Assembly (NCBI RefSeq): GCF_020541265.1
Contig: NZ_CP045925.1
Span: forward strand, 558,001-622,000
Origin: Profftia lariciata
GTDB taxonomy: Bacteria; Pseudomonadota; Gammaproteobacteria; Enterobacterales; Enterobacteriaceae
DNA length: 64,000 nucleotides
Direction of reading: 5' to 3'
Within the stretch, counting starts at the first letter, position 1, and each line of letters begins with the position of its first letter. Below are positions 1 to 11,162 of the stretch, in pieces. The position numbers and the translations under genes were made by a program. The notes beneath the pieces were generated by a model. It made no database searches. It had not been told where the DNA came from and saw only the letters and a list, made by a program, of their open reading frames with translations.

Positions 1-1
1 G

Positions 2-325
2 TGCGGTTTAATTAAAGAAAATGCCTTTGTGATGCGTGGTGATCGTTATCAACACATTACTAGTTTCGAACAAGCAATACAATGGTTAGTTAAAGATTCT
101 CGTCGGGGTCTTACTATTCAACGCTATAAAGGTCTAGGTGAAATGAATCCAGAACAACTTTGGGAAACGACAATGGATCCACAAAGAAGACATATGCTAC
201 GTGTTACTATTAGAGATGCTGTAGCTGCTGATCAGTTATTTACTACATTAATGGGTGATGCAGTTGAACCACGTCGTATTTTTATTGAAGAAAATGCATT
301 GAGGGCATCTAATTTAGATATATAA
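2..325 (+). CDS. gyrB: DNA gyrase subunit B, C-terminal end (partial)
   Basis: This is the last 107 codons of GyrB, the ATPase subunit of DNA gyrase. The frame is open from base 2 and runs off the left edge. The visible part is the end of the Toprim/tail region that contacts GyrA and DNA. It contains RRGLTIQRYKGLGEMNPEQL and the close GDAVEPRRIFIEENAL, nearly identical to the E. coli tail. The stop is TAA at 323-325. In relatives gyrB is followed by yidB and yidA; here yidA follows after 1.5 kb and no yidB is readable. Identity is certain, and only the 5' part is missing. Confidence 0.98.
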   Translation, partial: CGLIKENAFVMRGDRYQHITSFEQAIQWLVKDSRRGLTIQRYKGLGEMNPEQLWETTMDPQRRHMLRVTIRDAVAADQLFTTLMGDAVEPRRIFIEENALRASNLDI

Positions 326-1836
326 TGTTAAGAAATAACAAAAATTATGTTTTTGTTTAAACACAATATTTATTAATCTTAAATTAATCCATGCTTATTT
401 TATAGGATAAAATATATTAAATTATAAATAATTTATTAGCAATATTTACATTAAGATTAAATAATAATATTACACAATATACTTAGCTATTAGAAATAAT
501 ATAGCTATATTGTTTATATACAATTTTAATAAAATTTTTAATACATTGTATGCAATAGTTATTTCATATTAAAATATATTAAAATGTGTTTTGATAAAAA
601 TATTGTATTACAATGATTATATGTTTTATATATACTGTAAAAGTGATTATTAATTATTTTTTTAATGTTAATAATCACTATATATTATCTTAATATAATT
701 AATTATAGTTGTTATTAATTATATGCAAGTGGTTTTTTAAAAAAAATCATTTGATATACTATTTTCATTAATAAATATTCTTCGTTACAAGAAATTATTA
801 TATATTAATAATAATTTTTTAATTATTATTTGTAGTGCATTGGATTGATTTTACTAAATTAGTATAATTTAATTATATCATTAAATAAAAGTGTTATACT
901 GTAATGATTATTACGTTATTTATATAACGAGATCAATAATTTTTAGCTAACGTCTTAAAATGATTGTTTATTAAATTAATCAATAAATATATTTTTTATG
1001 TAGTATTTACATTATATTAATGATTAAAAAATAAGTAAACAAAGTATACATAAACATATTAATTGTTAAAATAAATAATATTAATACTTAAGATATTAAT
1101 TATTAATTAAGTATATCATTAATTATGATGTATTATATACGCTCTCATAGTATCTGTAATATATTATACGATATTTCTTATTAGATAATTTTTATTTATT
1201 AGATAAACAATATTAATTTTAATCATAAATTATTATAATAATATCTATTGCATTAAATTATTGTTAATTTTTATAAATTTTTTGATAAAATAATTAAGTT
1301 GTTTAATTACTTACATGTATAATTATTATATATAAATATATATATTTTAAAAAATTTAAGTAATTTTATTAAAAATATTTTTTTATGACAATACAATATT
1401 AACTATGTTAATAGTATTATTATATATCATATTTTATTATTTAATACTAAAAAAGAATATTTTTATAAATATTACTTACATAATTTTAATAAAATTATTT
1501 TAGTATCTGTAGGATTATATTATTTATTATATAAATAATAAGATATAGTTTTTAGATAAAATTGCAATTATATTTTAAAATTTTTTTAATTAATTACATT
1601 ACACTATATTTAGTGTGTTCTGTCAAAAAATATCTTAATAATAAAAAATATTATATTTTTTATTTTTTCTTGATATACACAATATAATAAGTATTATATA
1701 TTAATAACCATACTCTTTAAAAGAGTATTAATTATAGTAATATAATATTATTATTTATACATAATTATTTTTTATAAAATACACTTAAATAATTTTTAGT
1801 TTTTTACATTATTTTTCTAAATTTAAGGATTATATA
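326..1836. other. A/T desert between gyrB and yidA
   Basis: No readable gene. Relatives have yidB here, but I cannot recognise its remains. Two inverted repeats stand out: 642-679 (12-bp perfect arms, 14-nt loop) and 1710-1728 (9-bp arms around one base, reading atactcttt). Neither has a clear T-run placing it as the gyrB terminator. The bases just before yidA (about 1823-1836) hold its Shine-Dalgarno, AAGGA. Confidence 0.6.
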
Positions 1837-2649
1837 ATGTCAATTAAATTGATTGCCATAGATTTAGATGGTACTCTCCTTAATAAAGATTATATTATTA
1901 CACCTGCAGTAAAAAAATCTATTTTGACAGCTAGATCTCATGATGTACATATATTGTTAGCTACTGGACGTCCATTTGTTGGTGTAAGGCAATATTTACG
2001 TGATTTAGAGTTAGATAAAGTAGGTTGTTATTGTTTATGTAATAATGGTGGACTTATTGTCCATGCTAATAACGGTAAACCTTTATTCGAAACTTTACTA
2101 GATCATAAAGATTATATATATTTAGAGTCATTATCCCATCAAATTGGATCACATTTTCATGCCTTTAATCATCATGTACTTTATACAGCAAATCGTAATA
2201 TAAGTAAATATACTATTCATGAATCATTTATCACAGGAATTCCATTATATTTCTGTCCTGCTAATGAAATGGATAAAAATATTAAATTTCCAAAAGTAAT
2301 GATGATAGACCATCCAGATATTTTAAATAAAGCTATTGAGCGAATTCCAAAAGAAGTTTATAAACTATACACAATTATGAAAAGTAGTCCATATTATTTA
2401 GAAATACTCAATAAAAATGCAAATAAAGGTAAAGGAGTCGCTCTAATTGCTAAATATCTAAATATTTCACGTGAAAATATAATGAGCATTGGTGATCATG
2501 ATAATGATTTAGCCATGGTGAAATATGCAGGTATTGGCGTAGCTATGGGTAATGCAGAACCTATACTTAAAGAAGTAGCACAGTTTATTACCAATACGAA
2601 TGAAGAAGATGGTGTAATGGTTGCAATTAATAAATTTTTATTTTTATAA
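1837..2649 (+). CDS. yidA: YidA, HAD-superfamily (Cof-type) sugar phosphatase
   Basis: A cytoplasmic haloacid-dehalogenase phosphatase of 270 aa, the same length as E. coli YidA, which dephosphorylates small phosphosugars. Motif I is IDLDGTLL with the nucleophile and acid/base Asp9 and Asp11. Motif IV is GDHDNDLAMVKYAG near residue 215. Between them lies the type-IIB cap. A good Shine-Dalgarno (AAGGA, 7 nt from the ATG) fixes the start. Its position after gyrB is ancestral. The substrate in this organism is unknown. A housecleaning phosphatase kept in so eroded a genome suggests a real metabolic need, which is an inference. Confidence 0.95.
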   Translation: MSIKLIAIDLDGTLLNKDYIITPAVKKSILTARSHDVHILLATGRPFVGVRQYLRDLELDKVGCYCLCNNGGLIVHANNGKPLFETLLDHKDYIYLESLSHQIGSHFHAFNHHVLYTANRNISKYTIHESFITGIPLYFCPANEMDKNIKFPKVMMIDHPDILNKAIERIPKEVYKLYTIMKSSPYYLEILNKNANKGKGVALIAKYLNISRENIMSIGDHDNDLAMVKYAGIGVAMGNAEPILKEVAQFITNTNEEDGVMVAINKFLFL

Positions 2650-3748
2650 ATAAATTATAAAATTTACTTATATTTAAAGTCAATCTAATAATAATATAAT
2701 AATTTATAATTTAAATACTAATATTGTTCTTTGTAAGCTGAGTATTTTAAATATTATTAATTATACCCAGTTACTATAAATAATTACTATATAAATATTG
2801 TGCTTGATATTATAGTAATAATATTGAATATAACGATAAAATATTAATAAATTATGAAATAAATTTATGTTACTACTTAATTAGTATATTTTAGAATGAG
2901 TTATAAAATTATTTTTAGTTTATATTGCATAATTGATGTTAATATAATTTTTATATGTTTTTTATATTAATAACAATTATTTATGTGCTGCATAATTAAA
3001 TAATTATAAATTAATAGTAATATTATTTATACTATTCTTTAGTTAGAATGAGTTATAAAAGAGATAAGTAAAATACAATATTGCTGTATAAAAATATTTG
3101 GTTTAGTCGTTCAACATTACTATATTTAGTACGTATATAAGATAAATGAATATAATTCTTACATAAAATTACTTAAAATAATAAAACAATTTATTTATAT
3201 AAAATATTTATGTATTTATAATAATAAAATATATATTCATTATATTAACCTAGTTAATATTTTGTATCTTAAAGAAATATCATAATTTATTAATAATATA
3301 TGAAATAAATATCATTTTTAACTTAAACAATATATTTTACTAAATGTTCTTGTTTGTTTTATTGTATTTTATAATAAAAATTTTAATCAAAAAAATAAAT
3401 ATTACTAATAATTTTTAAAAAAATAAAAATATTGGATATAGTATATATTAGCATAACGACCATATATCAAAATGCAATTAATTAAAATTTTGTAGACATA
3501 GATTGAGAAAATAATTTAATTTTTCTTAGTAAATAAAATAAATACATTTCTTTTAATAATGGTTAAATATTATCGTTAATGTGCATAAATACTTATAGTT
3601 ATTACTCAATATAGTATAACTAGATTTATTTAAGTTTAATTAATTTAATAAAATTTATTAAATATTATTAAATAACTTGTTGTTTTAGTTATTTTTAATA
3701 AAAATAACATATTTATATTTATAACAGATGAGTTATAAAAATAAGAAA
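2650..3748. other. A/T desert with a short repeated motif
   Basis: No gene recognised. An 18-base word, ttagaatgagttataaaa, occurs at 2891-2908 and again at 3043-3060. Its last 13 bases recur at 3728-3740, next to the nfuA stop. A perfect inverted repeat with 10-bp arms around one base lies at 3688-3708, just past the end of nfuA, but it lacks a T-run in the nfuA direction. Confidence 0.5.
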
Positions 3749-4324
3749 TTAATAGTACGATTGTTTACTACGTTTATGTTCAGTTAAATCGCGTACACCC
3801 TGTAATTCAGGGAATATATATAATAATTCTTTTTCAATGCCTTCTTTTAAAGTGTACTGTACCATTGAGCAACCATTACATCCACCACCAAACTTTAAAA
3901 TAGCAATACCATCTTCTGTAACTTCTATTAATTTTACTTGGCCACCATGAGTAGATAGTTGAGGATTAATTTTTGATTGCAATACATATTCAATGCGTTG
4001 ACTCAATGGAGCATTGTTGTCTATATTAATTATTTTAGCATAAGGGGCTTTGATTGTTAATTGAGAATTTAGTTCATTAGTAATAAAATCTATCTTAACA
4101 TCTTGTAAGTACGGCGCACTGATTTTATCAATATAAACAGATATTTTTTGAAAATCTATTTTAATATAGTTTATATCTAATGCATTAGGTAGGTAATAAG
4201 CAATACCACATTCTGCTTTTGGTGTACCTTGATTAGTAATAAAAATACGTATTTGAGTTCCTTTTTTTTTAGTTGACAATAGTTGATACAAATAATCTTG
4301 GGCAGTGTTAGTAATATTAATCAT
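3749..4324 (-). CDS. nfuA: Fe/S biogenesis protein NfuA
   Basis: A scaffold/carrier that receives 4Fe-4S clusters and delivers them to apo-targets. The N-terminal degenerate A-type domain (about residues 1-90, with GTQIRIFITNQGTPKAECG) is followed by the Nfu domain carrying the CxxC in FGGGCNGCSM, the cluster ligands, and the typical close GVRDLTEHKRSKQSYY. I chose the ATG at 4324, giving 191 aa as in E. coli and aligning MINITNTAQ with the family start. A TTG five codons upstream (4339) is open but unneeded, and GAG about 10 nt before the ATG can serve as the ribosome site. It has no neighbours within 1 kb, so it is probably monocistronic. Confidence 0.95.
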   Translation of the reverse strand: MINITNTAQDYLYQLLSTKKKGTQIRIFITNQGTPKAECGIAYYLPNALDINYIKIDFQKISVYIDKISAPYLQDVKIDFITNELNSQLTIKAPYAKIINIDNNAPLSQRIEYVLQSKINPQLSTHGGQVKLIEVTEDGIAILKFGGGCNGCSMVQYTLKEGIEKELLYIFPELQGVRDLTEHKRSKQSYY

Positions 4325-5826
4325 CAATATTTTACTCAATAGATAAATTATATGCTTGGTTATATTATAATTATTAATTATTTATAAATCTTTATCAGGT
4401 AATATATTTTTATATTTCGTATAATGTAATATTAATGACTTATTTATTTCATAGTATATACTATTTATCTACTTAATATATTATGAATATTATTCAATAC
4501 TTTTAATAATTATAATTATAAATTATTATGACATCTTTATCGTATATTTAGGAAATGTTTATAAATTTAGTAATTACTGCTATATTTAAGTATTAATAAC
4601 TATGAATACTTAAAAAATTTTTTATTAATCTCATAAATATATTAACATAATATTTTTATAGTTAATATAATTTTTAAACATATTATAATAGCAAAAATTA
4701 TATATAGTAATACACTTTATGTGTATTTTTGGAGATTAAGAATCTATAAATAATATTTTTATAAGTATAAAAATATTATTTATAATGTATTTTAAACTTT
4801 TTACATATTTTTTATATTATAAATGAGATCTATATCTTATTAATCTATAATAATTATTTAACATTAAATTGAGGAATAAATTTCTTTAGTACAACAATAG
4901 TATAAAAATAATATTATTGTATTACAGATATATTCTATGCTTTATTAAGTTATATTTTGTCTTAAAAAATATTGAGTACATAAATAAATAATTTATATTT
5001 TGTATTTAATTCTATTGATTAAAATACTCTTGATGCTATAAATTTCTTTATTAATATTAGTTACTGTAATAATGATTTTAGATAAAATTTTATAATACTT
5101 TTAATAAAATTTTGCTAAAAAATTATTATATGATTAATTATCATACATATTATTTTATATATACTTTTATTAAAAAACTAAATAATTTAAACATAATAAT
5201 ATTTATTAGATATTTCTATTTATTTGAACCAATTTTATACATTTATATATTACATATATTTCGGTAATATAATAATTAATCAAATTATTTAACTAATATT
5301 TTTATTATAGAGATATAAATTATTTTAACTTTTATATATTTTATATATATGATTATAAATGTATGAATTATCTTACTTAACTAAATAAGTATGTACAGTT
5401 TTATTGATTATATTAAGATAGATTAATGTAATATATTTTAATATTTTATTAAATACTTACAAAAATTAAATTTTATAAAAAAATTATTACATAATAATAT
5501 ATACTATATTAATTATATGTGTATATACATTATAATATTAATACAATAACAATTATAATCATTATAAGATAATGATACTATCATTATATAAATTATTTAT
5601 AAATATTAAAAAATATTTTTTATTATTTAATAATGTATAAAATCAAGAATATTAAGTATTAATTCTAAAATAATTATGCATAATAATATATTTTATATTT
5701 ATAGAAATATTATTTTTTATAATCTACTATATATTCAGTTATCTTAAGTATATTTAAATAATAGATTGTAAATTAAATTAATTTTATAGTAATCACAACA
5801 TAAAATATTAAGTAAAATTTATTTTA
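4325..5826. other. A/T desert
   Basis: No gene or relic recognised. It contains the strong inverted repeat at 4745-4784, listed separately. Confidence 0.6.
4745..4784. repeat. Perfect inverted repeat, 19-bp arms, 2-nt spacer
   Basis: The left arm tataaataatatttttata and its exact reverse complement flank the spacer 'ag'. It contains only A and T apart from the spacer G. It stands 420 bp upstream of the nfuA start and is not followed by a clear T-run, so it does not look like a gene terminator. With a per-position pairing chance near 0.36 in such DNA, arms of this length are not expected by chance in 64 kb. Confidence 0.85.
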
Positions 5827-5910
5827 TGGTGCCGAAAGCCGGATTTGAACCGGCACGTTTTTAACGGTTGATTTTGAATCAACTGCGTCTACCAATTTCG
5901 CCATTTCGGC
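5827..5910 (-). tRNA. leuX: tRNA-Leu (anticodon CAA)
   Basis: An 84-nt class II tRNA with encoded CCA. The anticodon stem-loop is GTTGA-TTCAAAA-TCAAC, giving CAA at positions 34-36. The acceptor is GCCGAAA, the D-loop carries GGTAGACGC, there is a variable arm, and the T-arm is GCCGG-TTCAAAT-CCGGC. It matches E. coli leuX almost base for base and decodes UUG. Its GC-rich stems stand out sharply from the surrounding desert. Confidence 0.97.
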
Positions 5911-8028
5911 ACATTAATTAGTTAATATAGTATTAAATATTATATCAATCTATGATTTACATGTAAATATTATTTTCTATTACTTTGTTTAAAGTGATGA
6001 AATCCTAATAAGATTTAATTATTCTTATTTAATTTAATTTATTATATAGCATATTTAATATATATTTTATTAAAATATTTTTATATTTATTTTTTAGTTA
6101 TTATATTTACATATATTGTATAATATTTTTTTAAAGAAAATTATTAAATAATAATAAATATTATGTATAATAATTTAATGAAATTTATTATTAGTAATAA
6201 TAACAGCTTATTTTTTAATTATATTATTTAATAATAATAAATGTTTATTAAAAGCATTATATATATAAATATTTTACATATAAAGCATATAAATGCATTA
6301 ATAACTATTAATAGATTATATAATAAATATACTATTACTGATAAATTATTAATAAATATATAGGTGTATTTTGTAAATAAGTATATTTATGAAATACACT
6401 ATGTATTGTAAATATTGTATAGATATTATATTTTTATATTTAATCATATAACTTTTATAAGTTAATTTTTTATAAAAAGATTATGTTTTATTAAAAGATA
6501 AATAATTATTATTCAATTTATTGTAAAACTTTATGTTTTACTGATCAATATCATACTAACTATGATTAATTATTAAATCATTTAGAATACAGTAGTATTT
6601 TTATAAAATTATTAACATTAATTTTAGTTGTAATATTATATATGTTATCAATTAATTTAATATTATATCAACTGATAATATGCAATATTATTTATTTAAT
6701 TAGTTAATATATTATATATATAAATAATATTTATACTAAATATTATATTAATATTTTTTATTACTAAATTTAGTCTATCTTTGTTAAGTTCAACCTATTC
6801 TCCAAGATCATTTTAATAAAAGTACTAAAATAATTTATTATTAGTAATATAATATAATATTATTAAATATTTTTTATCAAAATAAATAAAGAATTCAATT
6901 CAAATGTTGATTATTACTTGATTTATGTGTTATATATTAATTTATTTATATATTAATATCTACTTTATCTTGTATATAAAACATTTATATGTTATTACTA
7001 TACATTATTTTCATAATAATTCTTTTAAATTAATTATGTCAATTTATAATCGAGTATTATTCTTATTAAATTTACTACAAAATATTTCATAATTATTTAA
7101 ATAACATAGTAATACTACCATCATTAAAGATAATAATTACCTAAAATAATTAAGTACGATAAATAAAATAAATACAATTTTAATTGTATACTGAATTATT
7201 CTATTTTATATATTTATATAAATTATAAATTTTTTTAAAAAATGATATAATATAAATGTATTAAAATATTCTATAAAATATTACTATTCAAAAAATATAT
7301 ATATTATAGTTACTATAATATATATTGATATTGTATAACAAAAACAAAATTTTTTTAAAAAATTTGAGTAATAAAATATTTATTAATGATATTAACTTTT
7401 AATTTTGTCAACTATTTTCTTACAAAAGAATTAAGTATAATTATTGATAATATTTAAAAGTAATATTATTTATTAACTATTGTTACTTATATGCATTACT
7501 TGTTTATAGTAAATATTATATTTTAATTGATTCAATTTAATACCATATTACTTGCAAAATTATACTATTAATTTTTATATAGAACTATAAGATTGTAATT
7601 ACCTATTACAATATGTAATATATAAAAAATAATAATTTATTAAAAATTTTTAATTCATTTAAATAATATATTATTATTAATAATAAATAATCTTCCAAAG
7701 ATTATTTATTTTCTGATATATTCAGAATATTATTCTAAATTTTATTACTTTTTATTTATTTGAATCAATTAACTTAATAAGTTATAAAGATAAAATCTTT
7801 AATACAATGCGTATTATTTAAATAAGTTGTATTTATACAAAAATATATATTTTATTATTTACAATAATACGATTATATAAATAATAAAGATTATTAAAAT
7901 AATATAATATTTTTTAAAAAATTCTTAATTAAGATTATTAGTACAAATATTTAGTTACTTGAAATAAATTGTATTTATTGATTCTTATTATTATACATTG
8001 ATTAAAAATCAAAGTACAAATAAAAAAT
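5911..8028. other. A/T desert
   Basis: No gene or relic recognised. It holds perfect inverted repeats at 7297-7325 (listed separately) and 7682-7710 (13-bp arms, spacer cca). Confidence 0.6.
7297..7325. repeat. Perfect inverted repeat, 14-bp arms around one base
   Basis: The left arm atatatattatagt is mirrored exactly around t7311. It lies in the desert downstream of the LPS operon, about 850 bp from the waaC stop, with no gene attached. It belongs to the series of A/T palindromes in this window. Confidence 0.8.
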
Positions 8029-8060
8029 ATTCTTAGTAAAAATTATTTTTTATTAAGAAT
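8029..8060 (-). terminator. Probable intrinsic terminator of the hldD-waaF-waaC operon
   Basis: Read on the minus strand, a 14-bp stem (attcttaataaaaa with one G-T wobble) with a 4-nt loop is followed directly by A then six T. It lies about 110 nt past the waaC stop. The stem is A/T-rich with only two G-C pairs, so efficiency is uncertain. The position and T-run make it the best terminator candidate for the operon. Confidence 0.55.
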
Positions 8061-8168
8061 TTAATCATTGCAAAAATATAATATTTTATATTATTTTTTA
8101 TTTATAAAAATTATATTATTCATTAATAATTTTTAATGTAATAAATAAGTAATTTTAATAAATATTAA

Positions 8169-9146
8169 TTATTTTTTTATTAATATTTTCTTAGATAGTA
8201 ATAAATTTATAACTATTTTAGGATTTAATTCAATCATTTTATTACTTGGTGAGCAACATATGATTTGATGTTTACCGCGCGTACCAATCAACAGTGGATT
8301 TGTTGGTCCATATAATGTTATATTTGGTTTATTAAGGGCAGCTGCTAAATGACTGAAACCTGTATCTACCGATATAAGAGCTTTTGCTCCTAAAATTACA
8401 TTTGCGATCATTTCAAGTGATAAATGTGATAATACTTGTACATGTTTAAAACCATATGCAAGTCGTAAAGATCTTTGTTTCTCGTGCTCCATACCCCATG
8501 GAAGCTTGATCTGAATATCCATGGGTTCAATAAAGGCAATAAGTTCTCGCCAGTACTCTTCTGGCCAGTGTTTTTCATAACGTGTTGTTGCGTGTAAAAA
8601 TACAAGATAATGACTATAATTTATTGGTGATCTTTTAAGAAAGCGTTGTACAATAGCATAATCATGCTGTGTATTTGGTTGTTTATAATTTAGACTCAAT
8701 GCAAATAATTTACGCATTCTTTCTATAGCATGTATATTTTTGCTTATAAAATAACGATGATTAAAGAATAAACTAGCAAGAGGTTCACGAGCACTACGAT
8801 AATTTTGTCCATGAAGTGGTCCCTTTGCAATACGTGTAATAAGTGCTGCACTTTTTATTAGTCCTTGAGCATCAATCACAGCGTTATAATTACGGTATTG
8901 AAGATCTTTTTTAAAAGCATAGCGTTCTTTGCGGTTCACAGTGCAAAACCATTTTTTTTTCCAGCGACGAATTGCGACAGGAATAACACGCTCAACAGCA
9001 GGATGCCAATGTGGAATTTGTGAAAACATTTCTTCTACCACCCAATCAAATTTAATATTTGAAATATTTTGCATAGCATCTGTTAATGCGGGTAAAGTAT
9101 GAATAATATCTCCTATAGATGAGGTTTTAACGATTAAAACATGCAT
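8169..9146 (-). CDS. waaC: LPS heptosyltransferase I
   Basis: Transfers the first L-glycero-D-manno-heptose from its ADP-sugar onto Kdo2-lipid A at the inner membrane (GT9, GT-B fold). It is 325 aa against 319 in E. coli. Seen: the N-terminal MHVLIVKTSSIGDIIHTLPA with the catalytic Asp13 region, then FDWVVEE, VIDAQGLIKSA, FLHATTRYEKHWPEE, and the donor-site VDTGFSHLAAALNKP near residues 260-275. It begins 5 nt after the waaF stop with a GAGAG ribosome site. It is the third gene of hldD-waaF-waaC, the same order as the rfaDFC operon of enterics. The C-terminus is poorly conserved but complete. Confidence 0.96.
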   Translation of the reverse strand: MHVLIVKTSSIGDIIHTLPALTDAMQNISNIKFDWVVEEMFSQIPHWHPAVERVIPVAIRRWKKKWFCTVNRKERYAFKKDLQYRNYNAVIDAQGLIKSAALITRIAKGPLHGQNYRSAREPLASLFFNHRYFISKNIHAIERMRKLFALSLNYKQPNTQHDYAIVQRFLKRSPINYSHYLVFLHATTRYEKHWPEEYWRELIAFIEPMDIQIKLPWGMEHEKQRSLRLAYGFKHVQVLSHLSLEMIANVILGAKALISVDTGFSHLAAALNKPNITLYGPTNPLLIGTRGKHQIICCSPSNKMIELNPKIVINLLLSKKILIKK

Positions 9147-9151
9147 ATATT

Positions 9152-10231
9152 TTAAATCTCTCTCTTTAATAATAATTTTAATTCTTGTAAAACAACATCA
9201 GGTTTAATATTGGTTAAACTATAATCATAATTATATTCTGCATTACCTTTGCGAATTTTTAAATAACCAGTACTTAGGCGTATTATTTTAGCTGTATTAG
9301 ATAATGGAGGAGTAAAATTTGGACTACTTGGTCCATAAAGAGCAACTAGTGGTTTATTAAGTGCTGCAGCAATATGCATAAGACCTGAATCATTAGTGAC
9401 GATAGCTCGACATGCCGCTATTAATATCGTTACCTGATCTAAAGTAGTCTTTCCTATAAGATTTGAGCAATTGTTACGATTTTTTTTTAATAAATAATAA
9501 ATATTGTTAGCTATTGTTTTATCTTTATCTGAACCAAAGAAAAAAATATGATACCCTTCTTCTATAAGCTTTTGCGCAAGAGTAGCATAATGATAATGTG
9601 GCCATCTTTTAGCTGGGCCAAATTCAGCTCCCGGACATAATCCAATACAATAACGATTATATGTCAAGTTAAATTTTGTTATTGTTTCTGTAATTTCTTT
9701 ATTAGATACACTAAGTATTGGCCATAGTAATGGTTGAGATAATTTTTTGGTTGTTTTTATTTCTTGTAATGGATACGCTAATGCTACATAACGTTCTACC
9801 ATTAATGGTAATATATTTTTATTAATTTTAGTATATACATTAGTTAATAGTCCATAGCGCATTTCACCTTTCCATCCAATTCTACAAGGAATAGAGGCAA
9901 AGAACGGAATTAACGCTGATTTAAATGAATTTGGTAATACATATGCATGATCATAATAATTATTACGTAACATTTTTCCTAAACGATAACGTTGACTAAT
10001 ATTTAGCACACCATGCCCTAAGGGCATGGTAATAACTTGATTAATTTCTGGCATACGTTTTAATAAAGAACAACACGAATGAGGCGCCATAACATCAATA
10101 CTAGCATCAGGATACTGAACTTTTAAGGTTCTATATAAACTATGTGACATGATTATATCTCCTACCCATGAAGGACCTATAACCAATATCTTTTTTATGC
10201 TGTTGTATAATGTTTTATTATTAAATCGCAT
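9152..10231 (-). CDS. waaF: LPS heptosyltransferase II
   Basis: Adds the second heptose to the LPS inner core (GT9). It is 359 aa against 348 in E. coli. Seen: KKILVIGPSWVGDIIMS, NSFKSALIPFFASIP, CPGAEFGPAKRWPHYHYA, then the donor-binding NDSGLMHIAAALNKPLVALY and GPSSPNFTPP. The ATG at 10231 overlaps the hldD stop by 11 nt, typical of translational coupling. This start gives an extension of about a dozen residues before the family start at KKILVIGP; no in-frame ATG lies closer, so I keep it. Around 10012-10030 the coding sequence itself forms a GC-rich palindrome (ccatgccct-a-agggcatgg), explained by the conserved MPLGHG codons. Confidence 0.96.
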   Translation of the reverse strand: MRFNNKTLYNSIKKILVIGPSWVGDIIMSHSLYRTLKVQYPDASIDVMAPHSCCSLLKRMPEINQVITMPLGHGVLNISQRYRLGKMLRNNYYDHAYVLPNSFKSALIPFFASIPCRIGWKGEMRYGLLTNVYTKINKNILPLMVERYVALAYPLQEIKTTKKLSQPLLWPILSVSNKEITETITKFNLTYNRYCIGLCPGAEFGPAKRWPHYHYATLAQKLIEEGYHIFFFGSDKDKTIANNIYYLLKKNRNNCSNLIGKTTLDQVTILIAACRAIVTNDSGLMHIAAALNKPLVALYGPSSPNFTPPLSNTAKIIRLSTGYLKIRKGNAEYNYDYSLTNIKPDVVLQELKLLLKREI

Positions 10232-11162
10232 ATTTAGATTTTTTATTTAGTAATGAAAGATATGTTCTAATACCTTCTTTAACATTTTTAAATTTTTTAT
10301 TATAACCAACAGCTCGTAACTGAGTAATATTAGCTTTAGTAAATTTTTGATAATATCTTTTTAGTTCTTCTGGTAAAGGGGTATAACTAATATTTCCTTG
10401 ATTATGATATTGACAGACAATATCAGCAATATTTTTAAAAGATTTAGCATGACCAGTCCCACAGTTAAAAATACCAGAAATACCTTTTTCCCAGAACCAT
10501 AAATTAATATCTACAATATCAGTCACATAAATAAAATCACGTTTAAAAGTATCACTACCTTCAAATATTACTAAATCTCTTTTATTATGAATTTGATTAT
10601 TTAAATGAAAGACAATACTAGCCATGTCACCTTTATGTCCTTCACGTGGTCCATATACGTTAAAATAACGAAAACCGCAAATTTGTGATGTCGCTGTAGG
10701 TAATAGATAACGAACATATTGGTCAAATAATAATTTAGAATAACCATAAACATTTAATGGATTTTCGAAAATACGATCTTCGATACATTGCTGAGTAGAA
10801 CCGTAGATAGCTGCTGAGGATGCATATAAAAATGGAATTTGATGTTTTAAACAGACATTTAATAATTTTTTGGAGTATTGATAGTTGTTATCCATCATAT
10901 ATTTTCCATCCCACTCAGTTGTAGATGAGCAAGCTCCTTCATGAAAAATAACATCAATTTTTTTTAGATAATTAGTATTTATGATTTTTGTAATAAATTC
11001 ATCTTTATCAATATAATCTGTTATTTCTAAATCTACTAGATTTACTATCTTTTTACCATCTTTAAGATTATCAACTACAATAATATTTTTATAACCAATG
11101 TTATTGAGCGCCTTTATCAAGTTACTGCCTATCATTCCAGCGCCACCTGTTACAATAATCAT
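10221..11162 (-). CDS. hldD: ADP-glyceromanno-heptose 6-epimerase
   Basis: Converts ADP-D-glycero- to ADP-L-glycero-D-manno-heptose, the donor for WaaC and WaaF; a cytoplasmic extended SDR enzyme. It is 313 aa against 310 in E. coli. The Rossmann motif is TGGAGMIGSN near residue 5, followed by EGACSSTTEWDGKYMMDNN, YASSAAIYG, the catalytic YGYSK (Tyr139, Lys143) and FRYFNVYGPREGHKGDMASI. The Shine-Dalgarno AAGGA sits 7 nt before the ATG. It is the first gene of the LPS-core operon, and keeping all three genes implies a heptose-bearing LPS. Confidence 0.97.
   Translation of the reverse strand: MIIVTGGAGMIGSNLIKALNNIGYKNIIVVDNLKDGKKIVNLVDLEITDYIDKDEFITKIINTNYLKKIDVIFHEGACSSTTEWDGKYMMDNNYQYSKKLLNVCLKHQIPFLYASSAAIYGSTQQCIEDRIFENPLNVYGYSKLLFDQYVRYLLPTATSQICGFRYFNVYGPREGHKGDMASIVFHLNNQIHNKRDLVIFEGSDTFKRDFIYVTDIVDINLWFWEKGISGIFNCGTGHAKSFKNIADIVCQYHNQGNISYTPLPEELKRYYQKFTKANITQLRAVGYNKKFKNVKEGIRTYLSLLNKKSKYAI

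Noticed and set aside
10012..10030. GC-rich palindrome in waaF as a regulatory hairpin
   Set aside because: It is fully explained by codons of the conserved MPLGHG segment.
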